A stretch of 64,000 nucleotides of DNA from Platycnemis pennipes (GCA_933228895.1 OW121846.1:23751088-23815087); one strand, 5' to 3'. Numbered from the stretch's first letter, positions 34,294 to 45,312 are shown. The notes: generated from the letters alone by a model not told the origin. A program made the numbers and translations.

Positions 34294-34783
34294 TGCATAG
34301 ATATTAGAAACAAATTTCTGCCTTTAGCACCCTTAGTTGTTGCTAGTTTTCTAATGTCAGCGAATTCCAAATATTACATTCTAATATAAAAATGTCCAAC
34401 TTTTTCGTTACTTACCTTTTCTTAACTGGGTGGAAATTTCATGAAATCTGTGATCGCCAGCATGGGAAATCGCTGACTCAGGATTGCCATTTACATAGGA
34501 AATATTCGCTGGCATGTATTTACGACCTTTTATGACATAAAATGTATGAAATAAGTTATATTTTGAGAGTGCTTTCTCAAATAATTACCAAAAAAGCTTT
34601 GAAACTTTGCCAAAGACAATAGAAGTTAGAAGAAAGAAAAGTAAAATATTTTTCGCAATGTATTAAATTCTCGCGATTTTTGACCCGACCCGATTTTGAC
34701 CTGAGATAACGAAAAGGCCCGACCCGAAGGTCAGGTCAGGACGATGACCCGACCCGAAAATTTTGGGGTCCCGTCGACCCCTA

Positions 34784-34791
34784 CCATATAC
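34784..34791 (+). repeat. Right target-site duplication of hAT-B
   Basis: CCATATAC; the RTE-like LINE sequence resumes within it. Confidence 0.92.
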
Positions 34792-34835
34792 CTCACACGA
34801 GGCCTTCCTTTAACATTCTTCCCGTTCACTTAACT

Positions 34836-35271
34836 AAATATATTAATGCATAAAAAAATTATTTTAGTGAATTTTGTACACTCTTCCTGGTGTTATCTAT
34901 GGGTAATACCAAGATGATTTTTCAAAATTTTGCCTCCGACATCTGACCGAGTGATTAGGATTTCACGTGAAGTAGACATCCCAAAATTTTTAGTCTTTTA
35001 AATTTCTTTTTACTTGACTGTATTACACATTGTCAAACCATAACCGTAAATTTAACATTATTATCCCATGTGGACATCTAGTTAGCTCTCTGAAGTCTTC
35101 TAAATATTTTCGGAAGAGTCCCATTTGGTATATTTTGAAGTTTGCTGCTTAGTTGAATAAGCATAAAAAATAATATACACAGTAGGAGAAAAAAAGAGAT
35201 GTGACTCATATCACACAAATAAATATTTATGATTAAGCTGTATTAGGCATTGAGTTCTTCAAAAGTAATAT
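34836..35271. other. Unassigned spacer with a short dispersed repeat
   Basis: 34842-34915 resembles 14594-14660. The remainder shows no recognised feature. Confidence 0.35.
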
Positions 35272-35565
35272 TTATCTATGAAACTCTTTAATTAATAATT
35301 TCATTTTAAATACAACTATCGAAGTTTTGCTTACCACACCAAAGAGCAAACTGTACTTGGTCCGGTAGGATCTTTTCCCCCAGGATCCATCGGTAACTAC
35401 TTTTAACATGGGAATTCCATCATTATCCACTTCTACAGCCTCTAAAGCAAGGTCATCTTTCCTTTTTCCGGCACTTTTAATTTGCTGCCACGCGACATCA
35501 TGAATTACATACTGGTATTGGTAACCCTTCGGGGTCATGGATGGTACACCTAGGATTGCACTCAT
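35272..35565 (-). pseudogene. Transposon-like protein fragment ('DGSWGKRSYRTKY')
   Basis: A 97-codon - strand frame contains 'MLKVVTDGSWGKRSYRTKYS', which resembles the conserved GSW-KRSY block in large repeat-associated proteins of many arthropods, where the D begins a nuclease-like fold; some of those proteins also have YqaJ-type domains. The frame loses similarity after 'LLFGVVSKTS', so only a short fragment is present. No terminal repeats were found around it. The family link is from memory of the motif and could be wrong. Confidence 0.4.
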
Positions 35566-37074
35566 TTCTGCCTACTGCGAATAAGCTTGGCCTGTCAATG
35601 TCATACCGGTGACCTATTATGTAGTTCAATTTAGTGTAGATATATGAATTATATACTGATAAACTGATGGTGGTAAGAAAATTTTGTACTGCTGGAGCAG
35701 ACAGTGCCGGTGGTCTTAGTGAAAGAGCATCGAATGCTCTCTATCTTACACATTTTAAATAATACTGTTAGTGTCTTCCATAATAGAATATCATTCATAT
35801 GAATTCATGCTACACCAAAGGCATTCGCTTCGCGAAAAAAGCCTGAAAAACACCAAATCCAACCGCTTATACAGGTTACTCCGGAAACCATTAACATACA
35901 ACAAAAATATAATAATATTCACCTTTATTTACCAGAAGCCCAATGCAAATGAATCATACAAAATGTACACAACGGCAAATCAACACACAATCAATGGCAC
36001 TTCCTCAGCGTTTTCAATGACACTGTCCATAGGTCACCAAAATTTTAAACGAAAAGAAAACAAAGTTCAATGATATCACATTATTTTGTCGCCAAATACC
36101 TTTAATCGCTCGGCGTAAATATTGCAAACCAAACAAAATGGAACCCCACTTGGCATTAATTACATGAAAAAGGTCCAAATATCCCACCAAAATATGTTAT
36201 CTTCTTGCAGTAATGTTTCGCACGTTGAAACTTCAAGGTCTCATGGTGAACTATTTAAAACATATTTTATTTTTGGTAGATTATTTCAGATTTAAAATTA
36301 GGTTTACTATTTCTGTCATTCAGAGTATTATCGTGTCTACATCCAGTCTATCCTTGGGCTACAGCTAACTTCAAGCAGTGAAGTTATCCGTAGGTGCTAG
36401 ACCAAATTTAGACATCTACAATTTTAGCACGCTCTCAGGGAACCGATAGGGCAAGCATTGAAGACTCTAGCAGACTCTTTGGGCTTCTCCGAATGGTTTG
36501 TTTAGAGTCAGATGTAATGAAAATATGCATTGTGAGAAACAAATAATAGCAATTTTGAAGGTCTACCATGCATGTGCATGCTGTGATGGCCATTCTTTAT
36601 TCTCTTGAGGCAACTTATATTAGGCGATCGGAGAATCCTAGAGAAGCTTAGGTCGTACTCTTCTTGGATTGAAGATATATTATCGGTTCATGGTTCTTCT
36701 TTAAAATTAAAATCACACATTTATTCATTTGTTTGGAATTATTGTAATTGCCTTTTAGTTTGCCAAAGTAATAATAATACGAATTAATTCAAGGGGTAAT
36801 CCTCTGCTATATGCGCTATGAAATTATGGAAATGTATGATACTACTGTTTAAAATAAATACAATATAATTTTGAAATTGTGAAAAAATGCTGAATATAAA
36901 AGAAAAAAATAATCAAAGGTCCACTTTAATAAGAAAATTTTATTGGTAATCTTTGGTACTCACTCTATGGCTATTCCTGTTTCCAGGTTGCCAATGAAAT
37001 CTGTGGCTGTTTTGAATTCACCGAAATGGTTTCACTAATTAGGTTGTGTATTTCCTAAGCTCCACTATCATACT
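35566..37074. other. No gene recognised
   Basis: AT-rich DNA. Open frames at 35771-36073 and 36605-36787 have no recognisable motifs and are probably chance. Confidence 0.35.
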
Positions 37075-37260
37075 AATATATAAAAATGTGGTAGTGTCTG
37101 TCTGTCGGTTTTATGTTCGTTACGCATCTCCTCAAAAACTACTGAACCGATTGAGCTGAAATTTTGTAGGATTCTAGCGTATACACTAGAAGGTGCTATA
37201 GGCTATATAAAAAAGGCTCAGAGCCCGGGTTCGATTCCTGACGCCAATTACGTGTTTACA
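37075..37260 (+). repeat. Dispersed-repeat end with a tRNA B-box-like tail
   Basis: The stretch ATACTAATATATAAAAATG followed by TGTCTGTCTGTCGG and CAAAAACTACTGAACCGATT is a pattern seen at the ends of helitron/helentron-type and other insect repeats. It ends in CCCGGGTTCGATTCCTGACG, a perfect-looking tRNA B box. No partner end was found. A SINE or helitron derivative are both possible. Confidence 0.35.
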
Positions 37261-38149
37261 TTGGTTTAATTGGACTTTTTCAATGCATGGAAGCACAAGC
37301 ATTTTTTCTTTCGCTCAGTAAAATAACTAAATGTTGATCGATTTCTTTCATTCTCTCTGTATTTAACACTAGAAGGCCGTCGAATCAAAGGTCAAATTTG
37401 ACCCCTTGGCATTTTAAGATGCTGACGATTCCTTAATTTTGTACCGATGGAAATGAAATTTCGTGACTTTTCATATTTTATGACAAGACGTAAACGTGGT
37501 AAATTTCATAAAAAAATGGTTGAACGGTTAAGTTGAAATTTTCATTTTTACCTTCGAGGCCGGAGGGGTCAAATTTAACCTCCACACTGTGATACAATTT
37601 TAAACTTTTTCTGTTCCTTGTAATATTACTATTAAAACCATAAATGTGTTTTTTAAGTGTTAAAGAATGCCCTAATGTAACAAGAGGTCTACTCCCTATG
37701 CCTTCCACATCTCAAATGCCCACTTTTTAATCCTTCGCCACGTCAACATGCTAGTGTTGCATTTCCCCTCCGACTTTTACTTTAAATCTCAGTCTCTGTA
37801 GTCTCCAAATTGAAACTTGATTTTCGTTGAGTTTCTCCATACTTTCAGTGTGTACATTGTTCGAATTTGAAGCTAACTCATTTGCTGGGTCGCGTCATTG
37901 GACATCTGTAGAGTCGAGGCATTCGAGGAGGATATGCCAGGGAAATGGCCTCAGATACTACGAATTCTCAAAAGTGTCACCTAATAGGTAACATACCAGT
38001 CGAAAAAATTGGTATAGGTACCTTGATAAATGCCGCAGACGGTAGTGAGTGGAGAGCACTGCGCCCAAATGAAGATCTTCCCGGGAGGCTTTTCACTCAA
38101 AACATGGGGAGGGGGGGGAAGGTTGCGGGATCCGGATGGTAGGGAAATT
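37261..38149. other. No gene recognised
   Basis: The ORF at 37478-37708 and those at 37945-38142 lack motifs. The block 38118-38142 recurs inverted at 38908-38940 (TTGCGGGATCCGGATGG). Confidence 0.35.
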
Positions 38150-38560
38150 TCGGCTAGATGTAAGGTTGTGGATTTGGGAACACGAGTGAACAAATTCTTT
38201 ACATCAAAGGACAGTAAAATACATTTGTGGGGCAGTATTTCACTTGAAAGAGCCCTCGCGAGCTCCACTGAATTCTTTACGCCATATTTGGGAGTGAATT
38301 TTAAGAACTAGCAGAAAATGGCGTTTAATTTGCAAGTCAAGAGATGGTTGGGACTACACACACTGGAAACTATGGGTCTTACAGGAATTCCGGACTTGTT
38401 CATTTTGGGAAGACCGAAGAATCTGGGCGCCATGGGATTCATCTGGATGAGACGTTTTTCCCAGGAGTGAAGCATGGTGGTGCATTCTGCTATGGCCCTC
38501 TTGCATTCTTTTTGGTGATCGGTGGTTGGATCTCTGGATAATTATACTTTATCTTCATCT
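38150..38560 (-). pseudogene. Penelope-like element reverse transcriptase fragment
   Basis: The - strand from about 38550 reads 'DPTTDHQKECKRAI', 'LIQMNPMAPRFFGLPKMNK' and 'GIPVRPIVSSVCSPNH'. After one stop and a shift it continues 'KYGVKNSVELARALSSEILP' and 'ILLSFDVKNLFTRVP'. The G-L-P-K…RPIVS block and the SFDVKNLFT block (motif A, catalytic D) are characteristic of Penelope-type RT, not of LINE RT. Motif C (YxDD) and the GIY-YIG end are missing; the frame ends in unrelated sequence at about 38150. A fragment only. Confidence 0.87.
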
Positions 38561-39004
38561 TTATACTTCATCAGTGCCAATAAAATAGTAAAAAAAAGAT
38601 GCACACTAGCGAATTCAAACCAATAATCCTTTACAGAGGAAATAACGGCCCAAGGCTTGATGCAGTTTGAAATTTTTGTGGGCCAAACCCAATGTCACAC
38701 TAGTTAATTAGCAGTTGTATTCTCACCACTCACCTCTGTTTAATGTGTTTTCCGCGAAACCATCACAGACACCACTCACCTCTCCTTAATGTGTCCCTTC
38801 TGTTCATTCCTATCGCACTCCACCACTCTCATTTACCTCATGCAGTGACGATCCATCAGCAGTTCTTACTTCCCCAAACTGACCTTCCCTTTCCTTTCTC
38901 CCCTTCCATTCCCATCCGGATCCCGCAACCCTTTTCCTCCCACACCCCCACCCTTTCACCCGTTTCAAATGTATAAATGCCATGTACACCCATCCACAAT
39001 AAAA
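38561..39004. other. Pyrimidine-rich spacer
   Basis: C/T-rich sequence at 38880-38960, including the inverted copy of 38118-38142. No gene recognised; opposite-strand ORFs here are low-complexity shadows. Confidence 0.35.
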
Positions 39005-39060
39005 TGTTACCACTTCGGAGGCTGAATTTTTCTAAGTCCTGAGTTGGAGATTTGACAACA
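39005..39060 (+). repeat. Diverged end of the foldback family
   Basis: About 56 bp resemble the left arm of the foldback element at 3502-3560 (shared landmarks: ACTTC-GAG-C-GAATTTTTCTAAGTC, GAGTTG, GATTTGACAAC). The following 300 bp do not match, so this is a solo or truncated relative. Confidence 0.6.
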
Positions 39061-40208
39061 GTGCACCCCTGTCCCTTTAAATACCCCGACCACGAAAGAC
39101 CCGCAAGACCGGGGCAAGGTCCTCTTAAGAGAGCCCCTTGCCATCGCTTGGGGTGAGACTTCCTTAATGACCTGCACAGGGATTTTTGCGTTGGAGGGGG
39201 GGAGGCATAAAAGGTACCCTGTGACAATTAGTAGGCTCGGAGGAGTCCGGCCCCCCAAAAAGCAACCTTCTTTTCAATATCGCTGCTCGGAGTGACTTCC
39301 TCGAAGATGCATCGCGTAGGTTTCCGCGACTACGGCCTTTGAGGTAGTGAAGACCCAAAGTTCAGTTCGGAGCAAGAATTGTTATTAACACCGCCAATAT
39401 TTCCTAGTCAGTGAGTTCCAAAACGTTCCAAATTACTCACTTTTTGCCTTTATTTCATCGTAGGAAATAGTTTGATCTTATAATATTAATGACAAAGATG
39501 ATTATTGTTATCAGCATTTATGTATCTGTTAACGATCGGTGATATCTTGGTATTATCAGTGAATTTTATTTGATAACGCGATGAACTCGAAAAATGCGCC
39601 TGTATAGTAAATGGCAAAAATATTTATGCTACAACTGATACATGCAGATTTCAGTAAGAATAGAGAAGATGTTTCGAACGTCTATATGGATTATAAGTTT
39701 TAAGTTAAGGGTGAGGAAGGTTTTTCAGGTTAAGATCTCTGGCCATCATATGGGGTGTTAAACTGGATTCTTTGGTGCTTTTCCGAGAGCGGGCTAATGC
39801 CGACACAACTTGTTCCACCCATTCTCCGCTCGTCGGCAATTCCTTCTCTGCCATGCATACACTGACGCAAAACCCAGCTCATGTATGGTTTGATTCCCAG
39901 ATTAAACATTTACATATGTTTTCTCCGCCTTCCTCATCCACTTCGTGTTCATCATTTGGTGTTTCCAGGGTGCAGATCAAGAGGGTCAATAAAGGTAGAG
40001 CATTAAGGATATGGGACGGAGACCAATTGCCGCAAAGCACAGGGAAAAATTATCGTCCTGTACTCAAAGGTTATAATGTTTTCAGGTATTGTTAAATGGA
40101 AATGTGTATAATGGACGGGTAATTCTGAAAAGCGATCATAAAACATCCAACGTAATTAGAAGGAATACCTGGAACTACTGAACTACTGTGCAAAGAGGCC
40201 TAGGAGAT
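39061..40208. other. No gene recognised
   Basis: A locally GC-rich stretch at 39060-39330 gives long ORFs on both strands by composition only. The frame at 39772-40095 has no recognisable domain. Confidence 0.35.
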
Positions 40209-40710
40209 TTAAGGCTCATCCGTAGGATATGCGAGGAGAATATATTGTCGGAGGATTTCATAGAAAAAGTATTGATAGCTAAAACAAAAATGAAAAAGAC
40301 AGTAACTAGGGAATGAGAAGACTAATGAATTTATTCTTCCCTCAATCACATCTTTCAATGCACCCTCACCCTTTTTACCTTCTCCATCCACATCTTCTGC
40401 CTTCTGCTTATATCAATCAAAAATATTTCCTTTCCTACCAATTCTAGTAATTCATCGTTCGTCCTCCTTTCGACCCACTGTAATTTCTCCATCTTTTTCT
40501 ACACACACATCTCAAAAGCCCAGAGTATATTTTCATCTTCTTTGCATGAAACGTATGTTTAAGCGCCATATACTGCCACGATCCATATCAAACTTTTCGC
40601 TAGTATTTTCATTGCTACCCTACATAACGCCCTTGTCAATAGTTCATCTTTACGAGTAAAAGCTTATCTTGCCAATACGATTTTCCTTCTGTCATCAATG
40701 CTGCTACACC
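40209..40710 (-). pseudogene. RTE/BovB-like LINE C-terminal fragment
   Basis: The - strand, with several stops, reads 'DDRRKIVLAR' then 'AFTRKDELLTRAL', 'LIWIVAVYGA', 'ENILWAFEMCV' and 'KKMEKLQWVERRTNDELLELV'. These match, in order, the post-RT region of RTE-like LINEs (AF-KRKELLT…YGSETW…AFEMW-WRRMEK--W-DR--NEE-L). The end near 40209 ('KDVIEGRIN') corresponds to the last conserved block. A 5'-truncated, dead copy. Confidence 0.75.
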
Positions 40711-42830
40711 CCTTTTTCTCCAATACACTACTTAAATAGCGGAAAGTGGAAATGTGAAGAAATGGAGAGCCTGCTTTGAGAAAATTGCTTTGAGTCTGCA
40801 TAGAGAATTGCTTCAAACATTACACAGAACAGCAAATTTGGAGATCCGTGGTTGAAGTCCCGGATGAGTTAAGTTTTTTTCTGTTGTGATCTGGCTTGAT
40901 TCTTTCTTCACCACCTGCTTACTGTTCGATGTTGTGGGTGTCATAAAACGTGTCGGGAATGTTTCTGAGGGTGAAAACATATGCCGACCATTTTCCGAAC
41001 GTATCGGAATTATTTCTGAGAGTAGAGTTTCGGCAAAGTTCTCAGTGGCCTCTCTTCTCCCTTCTCTTATGCTGATTTATGCATCTCTCTTTTGGAGAGA
41101 GGAATGTAATGAGGCTGGAATACGTAAAAAATTCTCCTTTGCAAAAACCTCAGCACGCGTATGTCAATAGCTGTCAATTATCATAAATTCATGGCTTTTG
41201 AATAAATTTCCAGGAGTTCTTACTCAAGCGTTACAAAAATACTAAAGATTATATTAGCAGCTGATCTAATTCCATTTAGACATAATACATGATCAGCTGA
41301 AGCAGTGATCAATTGAAACAAAACAACAGAATATTAATCCTATTTGATGGTGTGAGGTGTGTGAGGAGGTGTAAACAGAATGTTTACACCTTCCTCACTT
41401 GGCGAGAGGAACGTTGGACGAATCAGAAAATGGTGAATTAGTGATCAATAATGTAGGCCTCTTGAAGTAAAAAGGTTACAGGATATAAAATGCCAAGCAG
41501 GACATTGAAAAGGCCTAATAATATCTGTGGAAACACTATGACAGTTCAGCACGTTAAGCATTACCCTCGGAAAATCGTCCACATATTACAGAACTCCAAA
41601 GTGACATGGAGATAAATGTAGATATTTTCGGTGGAGGCAGAGAAAGCGAGTGTAGTTTTCGATGATGTTACTACTAAATATATAAATAACTACATATAAA
41701 CCTCTCTGCACAGCTACTTCACAAAAGTTGAATACACATTACCATCAACCTCATCAACAGCTGACGCAGAGGGCGATGCCACAGTGCAGCGTTCGACGTC
41801 GCAGTAAGAGAAATAAAATGTGACTGCGTGGGTGAAGGATTATGTATGTGTTTGATTGTAAAGCGTTTATGTGGACATGGCAGTGACCTGATCCTCTATC
41901 CTCCTCTTATGAGTACATTTAAACTGTGACAATAAAACCACCAGAGCCATCAATCAACTCAAGTTAAATGGCAGATGATACAGTAATGATTTAAGATTAG
42001 TAAATTACGCATTACTATATGGCTCTTAAAATAACATACTTTTATAATAAATCAATCTTAGTTGTCATTTTAGTGAAGTAACATTGAGATACTGTACTTT
42101 TCCTAATCCATGTAATTGGTCAATTCCGAGGAAAGATATCACACATTTTGATTAGCAATTCACGAGATGCAACTTCCAGGCCACTTTAACTTTTATTTAT
42201 GCAAATAAATTAAGGATAAAAATAAGAATTCTGATTTTTAAAATGAACTGAAGGAAATTTTCTGGAATAATTTCCCTGCATCGATCGAAATCTCCAGAGA
42301 CTAAGTTTTGTAGGAATTGTCGACTTACTTTCGGTGTGGCGGAACGCGTCTAATACGTAACTCAGTGACTGCCTGTATAAACTTCAAAAGCAAGAGAGAC
42401 AGCAGTGATGTGCTCTGTTTTACGGCAGCATTTAAACCTAGTGGCCGAGCAGGGCAGTGATGGAAAGACAAAATATCACTCACGATTATTTCAGCGATCG
42501 TAAGTTTTGATTGCAAATCACTCGCTATCCTTTTGCCAGGAAAAGATTCCTACTATGAAATGAATGCATACGCAATGAGGATGTAATTTATAATTTAGGA
42601 ACACCTGCAGGAGTATATGTAAGCTCTACCGAAGTTCATACTGTGAAGAATGAAAATGAATTTTTACCCAGACAGTATGAAATGTTAAACATACATTAAC
42701 TGAACTGGTGGGCATTAACAGGTGATCATTCATCCGATGATCGCGCTGCATTAATTCAACAGTTTTACTACACATTACTACAAAACAAAACTTGAAAATA
42801 GTTTTATCGCATGAAAACAGAATTAAATAA
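40711..42830. other. No gene recognised; one hairpin
   Basis: The ORF at 40886-41170 has no recognisable domain. A hairpin lies at 41361-41398: the 17-bp arm GTGAGGAGGTGTAAACA, a GAA loop, and its inverse with one bulged base. Confidence 0.4.
41361..41398. repeat. Short hairpin (17-bp arms)
   Basis: GTGAGGAGGTGTAAACA (41361-41377) pairs with TGTTTACACCTTCCTCAC (41381-41398) with one bulge. No poly-T follows, so this is not a terminator; it may be a MITE remnant. Confidence 0.65.
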
Positions 42831-42893
42831 ACAAAATTATTTTGTTGAGAAATTTTTTCCCAACAAAATTATTTTGTTGAGAAATTTTTTCCC
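42831..42893. repeat. Two-copy 32-bp tandem repeat
   Basis: The unit ACAAAATTATTTTGTTGAGA plus AATTTTTTCCCA is present at 42831-42862 and again at 42863-42893, identical apart from the truncated last base. The first half (ACAAAATTATTTTGT) is itself a palindrome. Confidence 0.9.
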
Positions 42894-43140
42894 TTGGATA
42901 ACTGCTTGCTCTGGCGGACCAGCGAGGTAGCTCAATATTCTCATGTGTTATGTTATCCTTAATTACTTCGGAACATAAATTTTATTGTGCTTGGAAATGG
43001 GAAATGGATGCGAATTTTAATATTTCAAGATGACTCGAGTGTTTTAAGGTTTCTTCTGCATTGGTTCATGCCTATGGACGACAGTTTCGTCAGCATTCTA
43101 GACACCATCTCCAGGTCCAGAGATCGCATCCCGTCAAAAT

Positions 43141-43188
43141 TCCTATAGCTTTCTTCTATATATATCCTATAGCTTTCTTCTATATATA
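43141..43188. repeat. Two-copy 24-bp tandem repeat
   Basis: TCCTATAGCTTTCTTCTATA plus TATA occurs exactly twice, then a partial third copy. It creates an artificial YRIYIEES repeat in a - strand ORF. Confidence 0.9.
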
Positions 43189-43837
43189 TCCTATATCTTC
43201 GCACTACATATTTCCTGTACTTTGGACCTGAAGATGCAATCTGGAATGCCGGTGAAACTGTTGTGCAGTGAGATGAACCAACGTGGAAAAAAAAACGGAT
43301 ACCCTTGAGTAACCTTCTAATCACAGCAGAAATCTTTGCAGCAACTAGAATATTTTCCATTTTGGCTAAATTAAAATTGTGGATTCTCATATTGCAACTC
43401 ACACTGATGTAGCGAAACATGTAAGATTACCAGTCTCTATAATGGATGCAGTTATGAAAAATCTCGATGTGATTCAGAAACATGCAAGCTAGTGCAGACA
43501 GCTGTCGAAAAAGAGAAAATATCATGAAATCATGGTGTAAAGGAATACCAAGTTAAAAAGTGGTTTCTAAGTTCTAGATCGTCTAATATCTCCGTGAATG
43601 GTTTCGTCATAAGAGAAAAGGCATTGCATTATGTATAAGTTTGGGAATTATGGATTTGACACCCTCCAATGCTTGGTTGGGTTGGTTGAAACATTGGTAG
43701 AAATATATCGTACAAACATAAATCAGGACTGCTCTGTATTTTAAGAAGTAATTAATAATATTGCTCTAATTCAGTTTATCGGTGTTTCTTATTTATATAT
43801 TTACTTTATATTGTTAAAATATGCATGTGAAACAGAA
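43189..43837. other. No gene recognised
   Basis: The ORF at 43025-43420 (- strand) overlaps the tandem repeat and is probably chance. CCTGAAGATG…GGTGAAACTGTTGTG (about 43225-43267) loosely resembles Penelope end motifs but is not convincing. Confidence 0.35.
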
Positions 43838-43926
43838 AATTATCCTTTTCCCGCTATTTGCATTTTCCCGCAATTTACACTTTTTTCTAGCAGTCCCTAG
43901 AAAATTGTAAATAAGGGGTTTTACTG
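43838..43926 (-). repeat. Solo Tigger-B terminal end
   Basis: The reverse complement starts CAGTAAAACCCCTTATTTAC and follows the Tigger-B end for about 85 bp (CTAGGGAC, AAAAAAGTG, AAATTGCGGGAAAATGCAAATA). The other end and any transposase are missing. The flanking TA is lost (CA). Confidence 0.8.
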
Positions 43927-44457
43927 CACTTATATTTAAGATCAATGTGATGTTCATGTCTTACAAACTATTTTTTGTGACCTTGGAAGGTATAGTAAAA
44001 AGATTGTAATTTTTTTAAATGTCTTATTTGTACTGGAATGAGAAAAATAAACATAAAACTATATCACGCTAATTTTGAGGTTCTTGAAACTAATTTTGAA
44101 TCTTTATAAAGCTATTTTCCTGTACCTCTATTCCTGAAGTAAATGGGGGGTGTTTAAAATTTGTTTTAAACATTTAAAATTTTTAAAACATCTTTTCAGT
44201 TCCTTTGCTCCAAAAGGACCTAGTATTATTTATGAAAGAACTATAAATACAGATATATATACATATATATCTGTAAAGTTTAATGTCAAAAGTTTCAAGC
44301 TCACAAGTCTTTTTGCTACATTATTTTTGCTCAAAATACCTTCTTATATTTAGTATGCATGTTATATGTTGATTGTTTTATTCATTTAAGTGTGGTAAAT
44401 ATGTGACTCATAAGCTAGAATTTGTATTAATATGAGCTTTTTTTTTATTTTCATAAG

Positions 44458-44547
44458 CTGTTAATATGGTGAACGGCATATCTGTTAATGGACTTGGTGA
44501 GGTTTCAATTGATGCTAACCAGACTGCTGCCAATCTTATTGGACTTG
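44458..44547 (+). CDS. Probable host-gene internal exon, unidentified
   Basis: A pyrimidine-rich tract and acceptor (TTTTTTATTTTCATAAG, ending 44457) precede 90 bases that end in an excellent donor (TTG|GTAAGT at 44547/44548). The frame compatible with an incoming phase-1 intron reads 'VNMVNGISVNGLGEVSIDAN' and 'QTAANLIGL' with no stop, and leaves in phase 1. The other two frames contain stops. This phase matches the outgoing phase of the exon at 9984-10171, so both may be consecutive exons separated by a 34-kb intron. The AAG acceptor is weaker than CAG. The protein is not recognised, and the ATG inside could alternatively be a start. Confidence 0.42.
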
Positions 44548-44956
44548 GTAAGTATATATGTACAAATTACTTATAAGCTTTCCAATTCCATTAATTCAAA
44601 AATGAATATCAAGGCTTTGTAGAGATGATTTATTGCAATTTATCTACTTTGTAATTAGTAATGCTCAGTGAAAGCATGTACTAACTTATAGGTCTGGTGG
44701 TAAACAGAGATTAGGTTACCAAAAGTTGGGTACCCTCATTAAATTACGGAATTTCACGTGTCTGTGTATGCATTGAGACTGATGCTGATAGCTAGGGACA
44801 TTTTTGCGAAACGTTTTTTGCGACAGGATTCACGAAATAAGCGACTTTAGGGTTTAATCGCGAAATTAACCGTGTCTTCTTTGAAACGCGATTTTTTTTA
44901 CGAAATTTGAGATATTTTGCAAATGCTGAATTTTTGTAGCATGAAATATTTTCTTT

Positions 44957-45312
44957 AGTGATGGCCGGATCGGATCTTTCATTTTTCTTGGTTCCGGATT
45001 CGGATCCAAAGACACGGAGTAAAATCGGATCCGGATCGTAGATTTTAAATTTTCGCGGTTTAGCGATCGAAGTGCCCCGTGAATGGAATGTAGGTGCGGT
45101 AGATATTGACAAGAAGAGGATGTGTAACTAAGGTCACGTAATTAGATAAAACGTTCCCGTGCAACTAGAAGCAAAATAAAGATATATGACTTTTTCCCCC
45201 CATTACCCCGGTATCGCGGGAAAAAAATACGTAGGATGCCACGCGGGTAGCCTACATTCGCCGGGATCAGGCGTACAACGAGAGCTAGTGTACTGTGCGA
45301 AGTTCGATCCCA
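44957..45312 (+). repeat. Dispersed repeat copy 1, tRNA-like end
   Basis: Starts GGCCGGATCGGATC and shares AAGTGCCCCGTGAATGGAAT, the following GTAGGT-CGGTAGATA, and a GCGGGAAAAAAATACGTAGG-like block with 45449-45857. It ends in AGCTAGTGTACT…GAAGTTCGATCCC (B-box-like). Its opening is GGGTCGG-like, as in hAT-B ends. Direct repeat, probably a hAT-related or SINE-type element. Confidence 0.65.

Larger units (their letters stand above)
20896..34783 (-). mobile_element. hAT transposon (hAT-B) of 13.9 kb with nested elements
   Basis: Ends TAAGGATGGACGGGTC (20896) and the inverse of TAGGGGTCGACGGGAC (to 34783). The perfect 8-bp duplication CCATATAC lies at 20888-20895 and 34784-34791. Subterminal regions are packed with GGGTCGG/CCCGACC motifs on both sides (20926-20968; 34681-34758), probable transposase-binding repeats. 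The transposase is on the - strand. Nested CR1-like LINE (4.4 kb), hAT MITE and another MITE account for about 5.7 kb of the length. Confidence 0.92.
20770..34835 (-). mobile_element. RTE-like LINE 3' end, split by hAT-B
   Basis: Two flanks, 20770-20895 and 34784-34835, line up without a gap with the 3' end of the RTE-like LINE at 58985-59145 (shared: ACTTCTATC, TCTTCATATTAA, GGCCTTCCTTT…ATTCTTCCCGTTCACTT). The copy is on the - strand and extends no further than about 180 bp, so it is severely 5'-truncated. It ends in a CATCAT-type tail at about 20765, as RTE-like LINEs end in short microsatellites. hAT-B inserted into it. Confidence 0.75.

Noticed and set aside
39164..40095. Overlapping ORFs on both strands around 39-40 kb
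   Set aside because: Open by local GC-rich composition; no motifs, splice signals or conserved neighbours.
43222..43270. Third Penelope/hammerhead-like motif (CCTGAAGATG…GTGAAACTG)
   Set aside because: Only GAAAC and a weak CCTGAAGATG match; no stem II pairing and no palindromic stem III.
43025..43420. 131-codon - strand ORF
   Set aside because: Its most striking part (YRIYIEESYRIYIEES) is generated by a 24-bp tandem repeat; no domain is recognisable.
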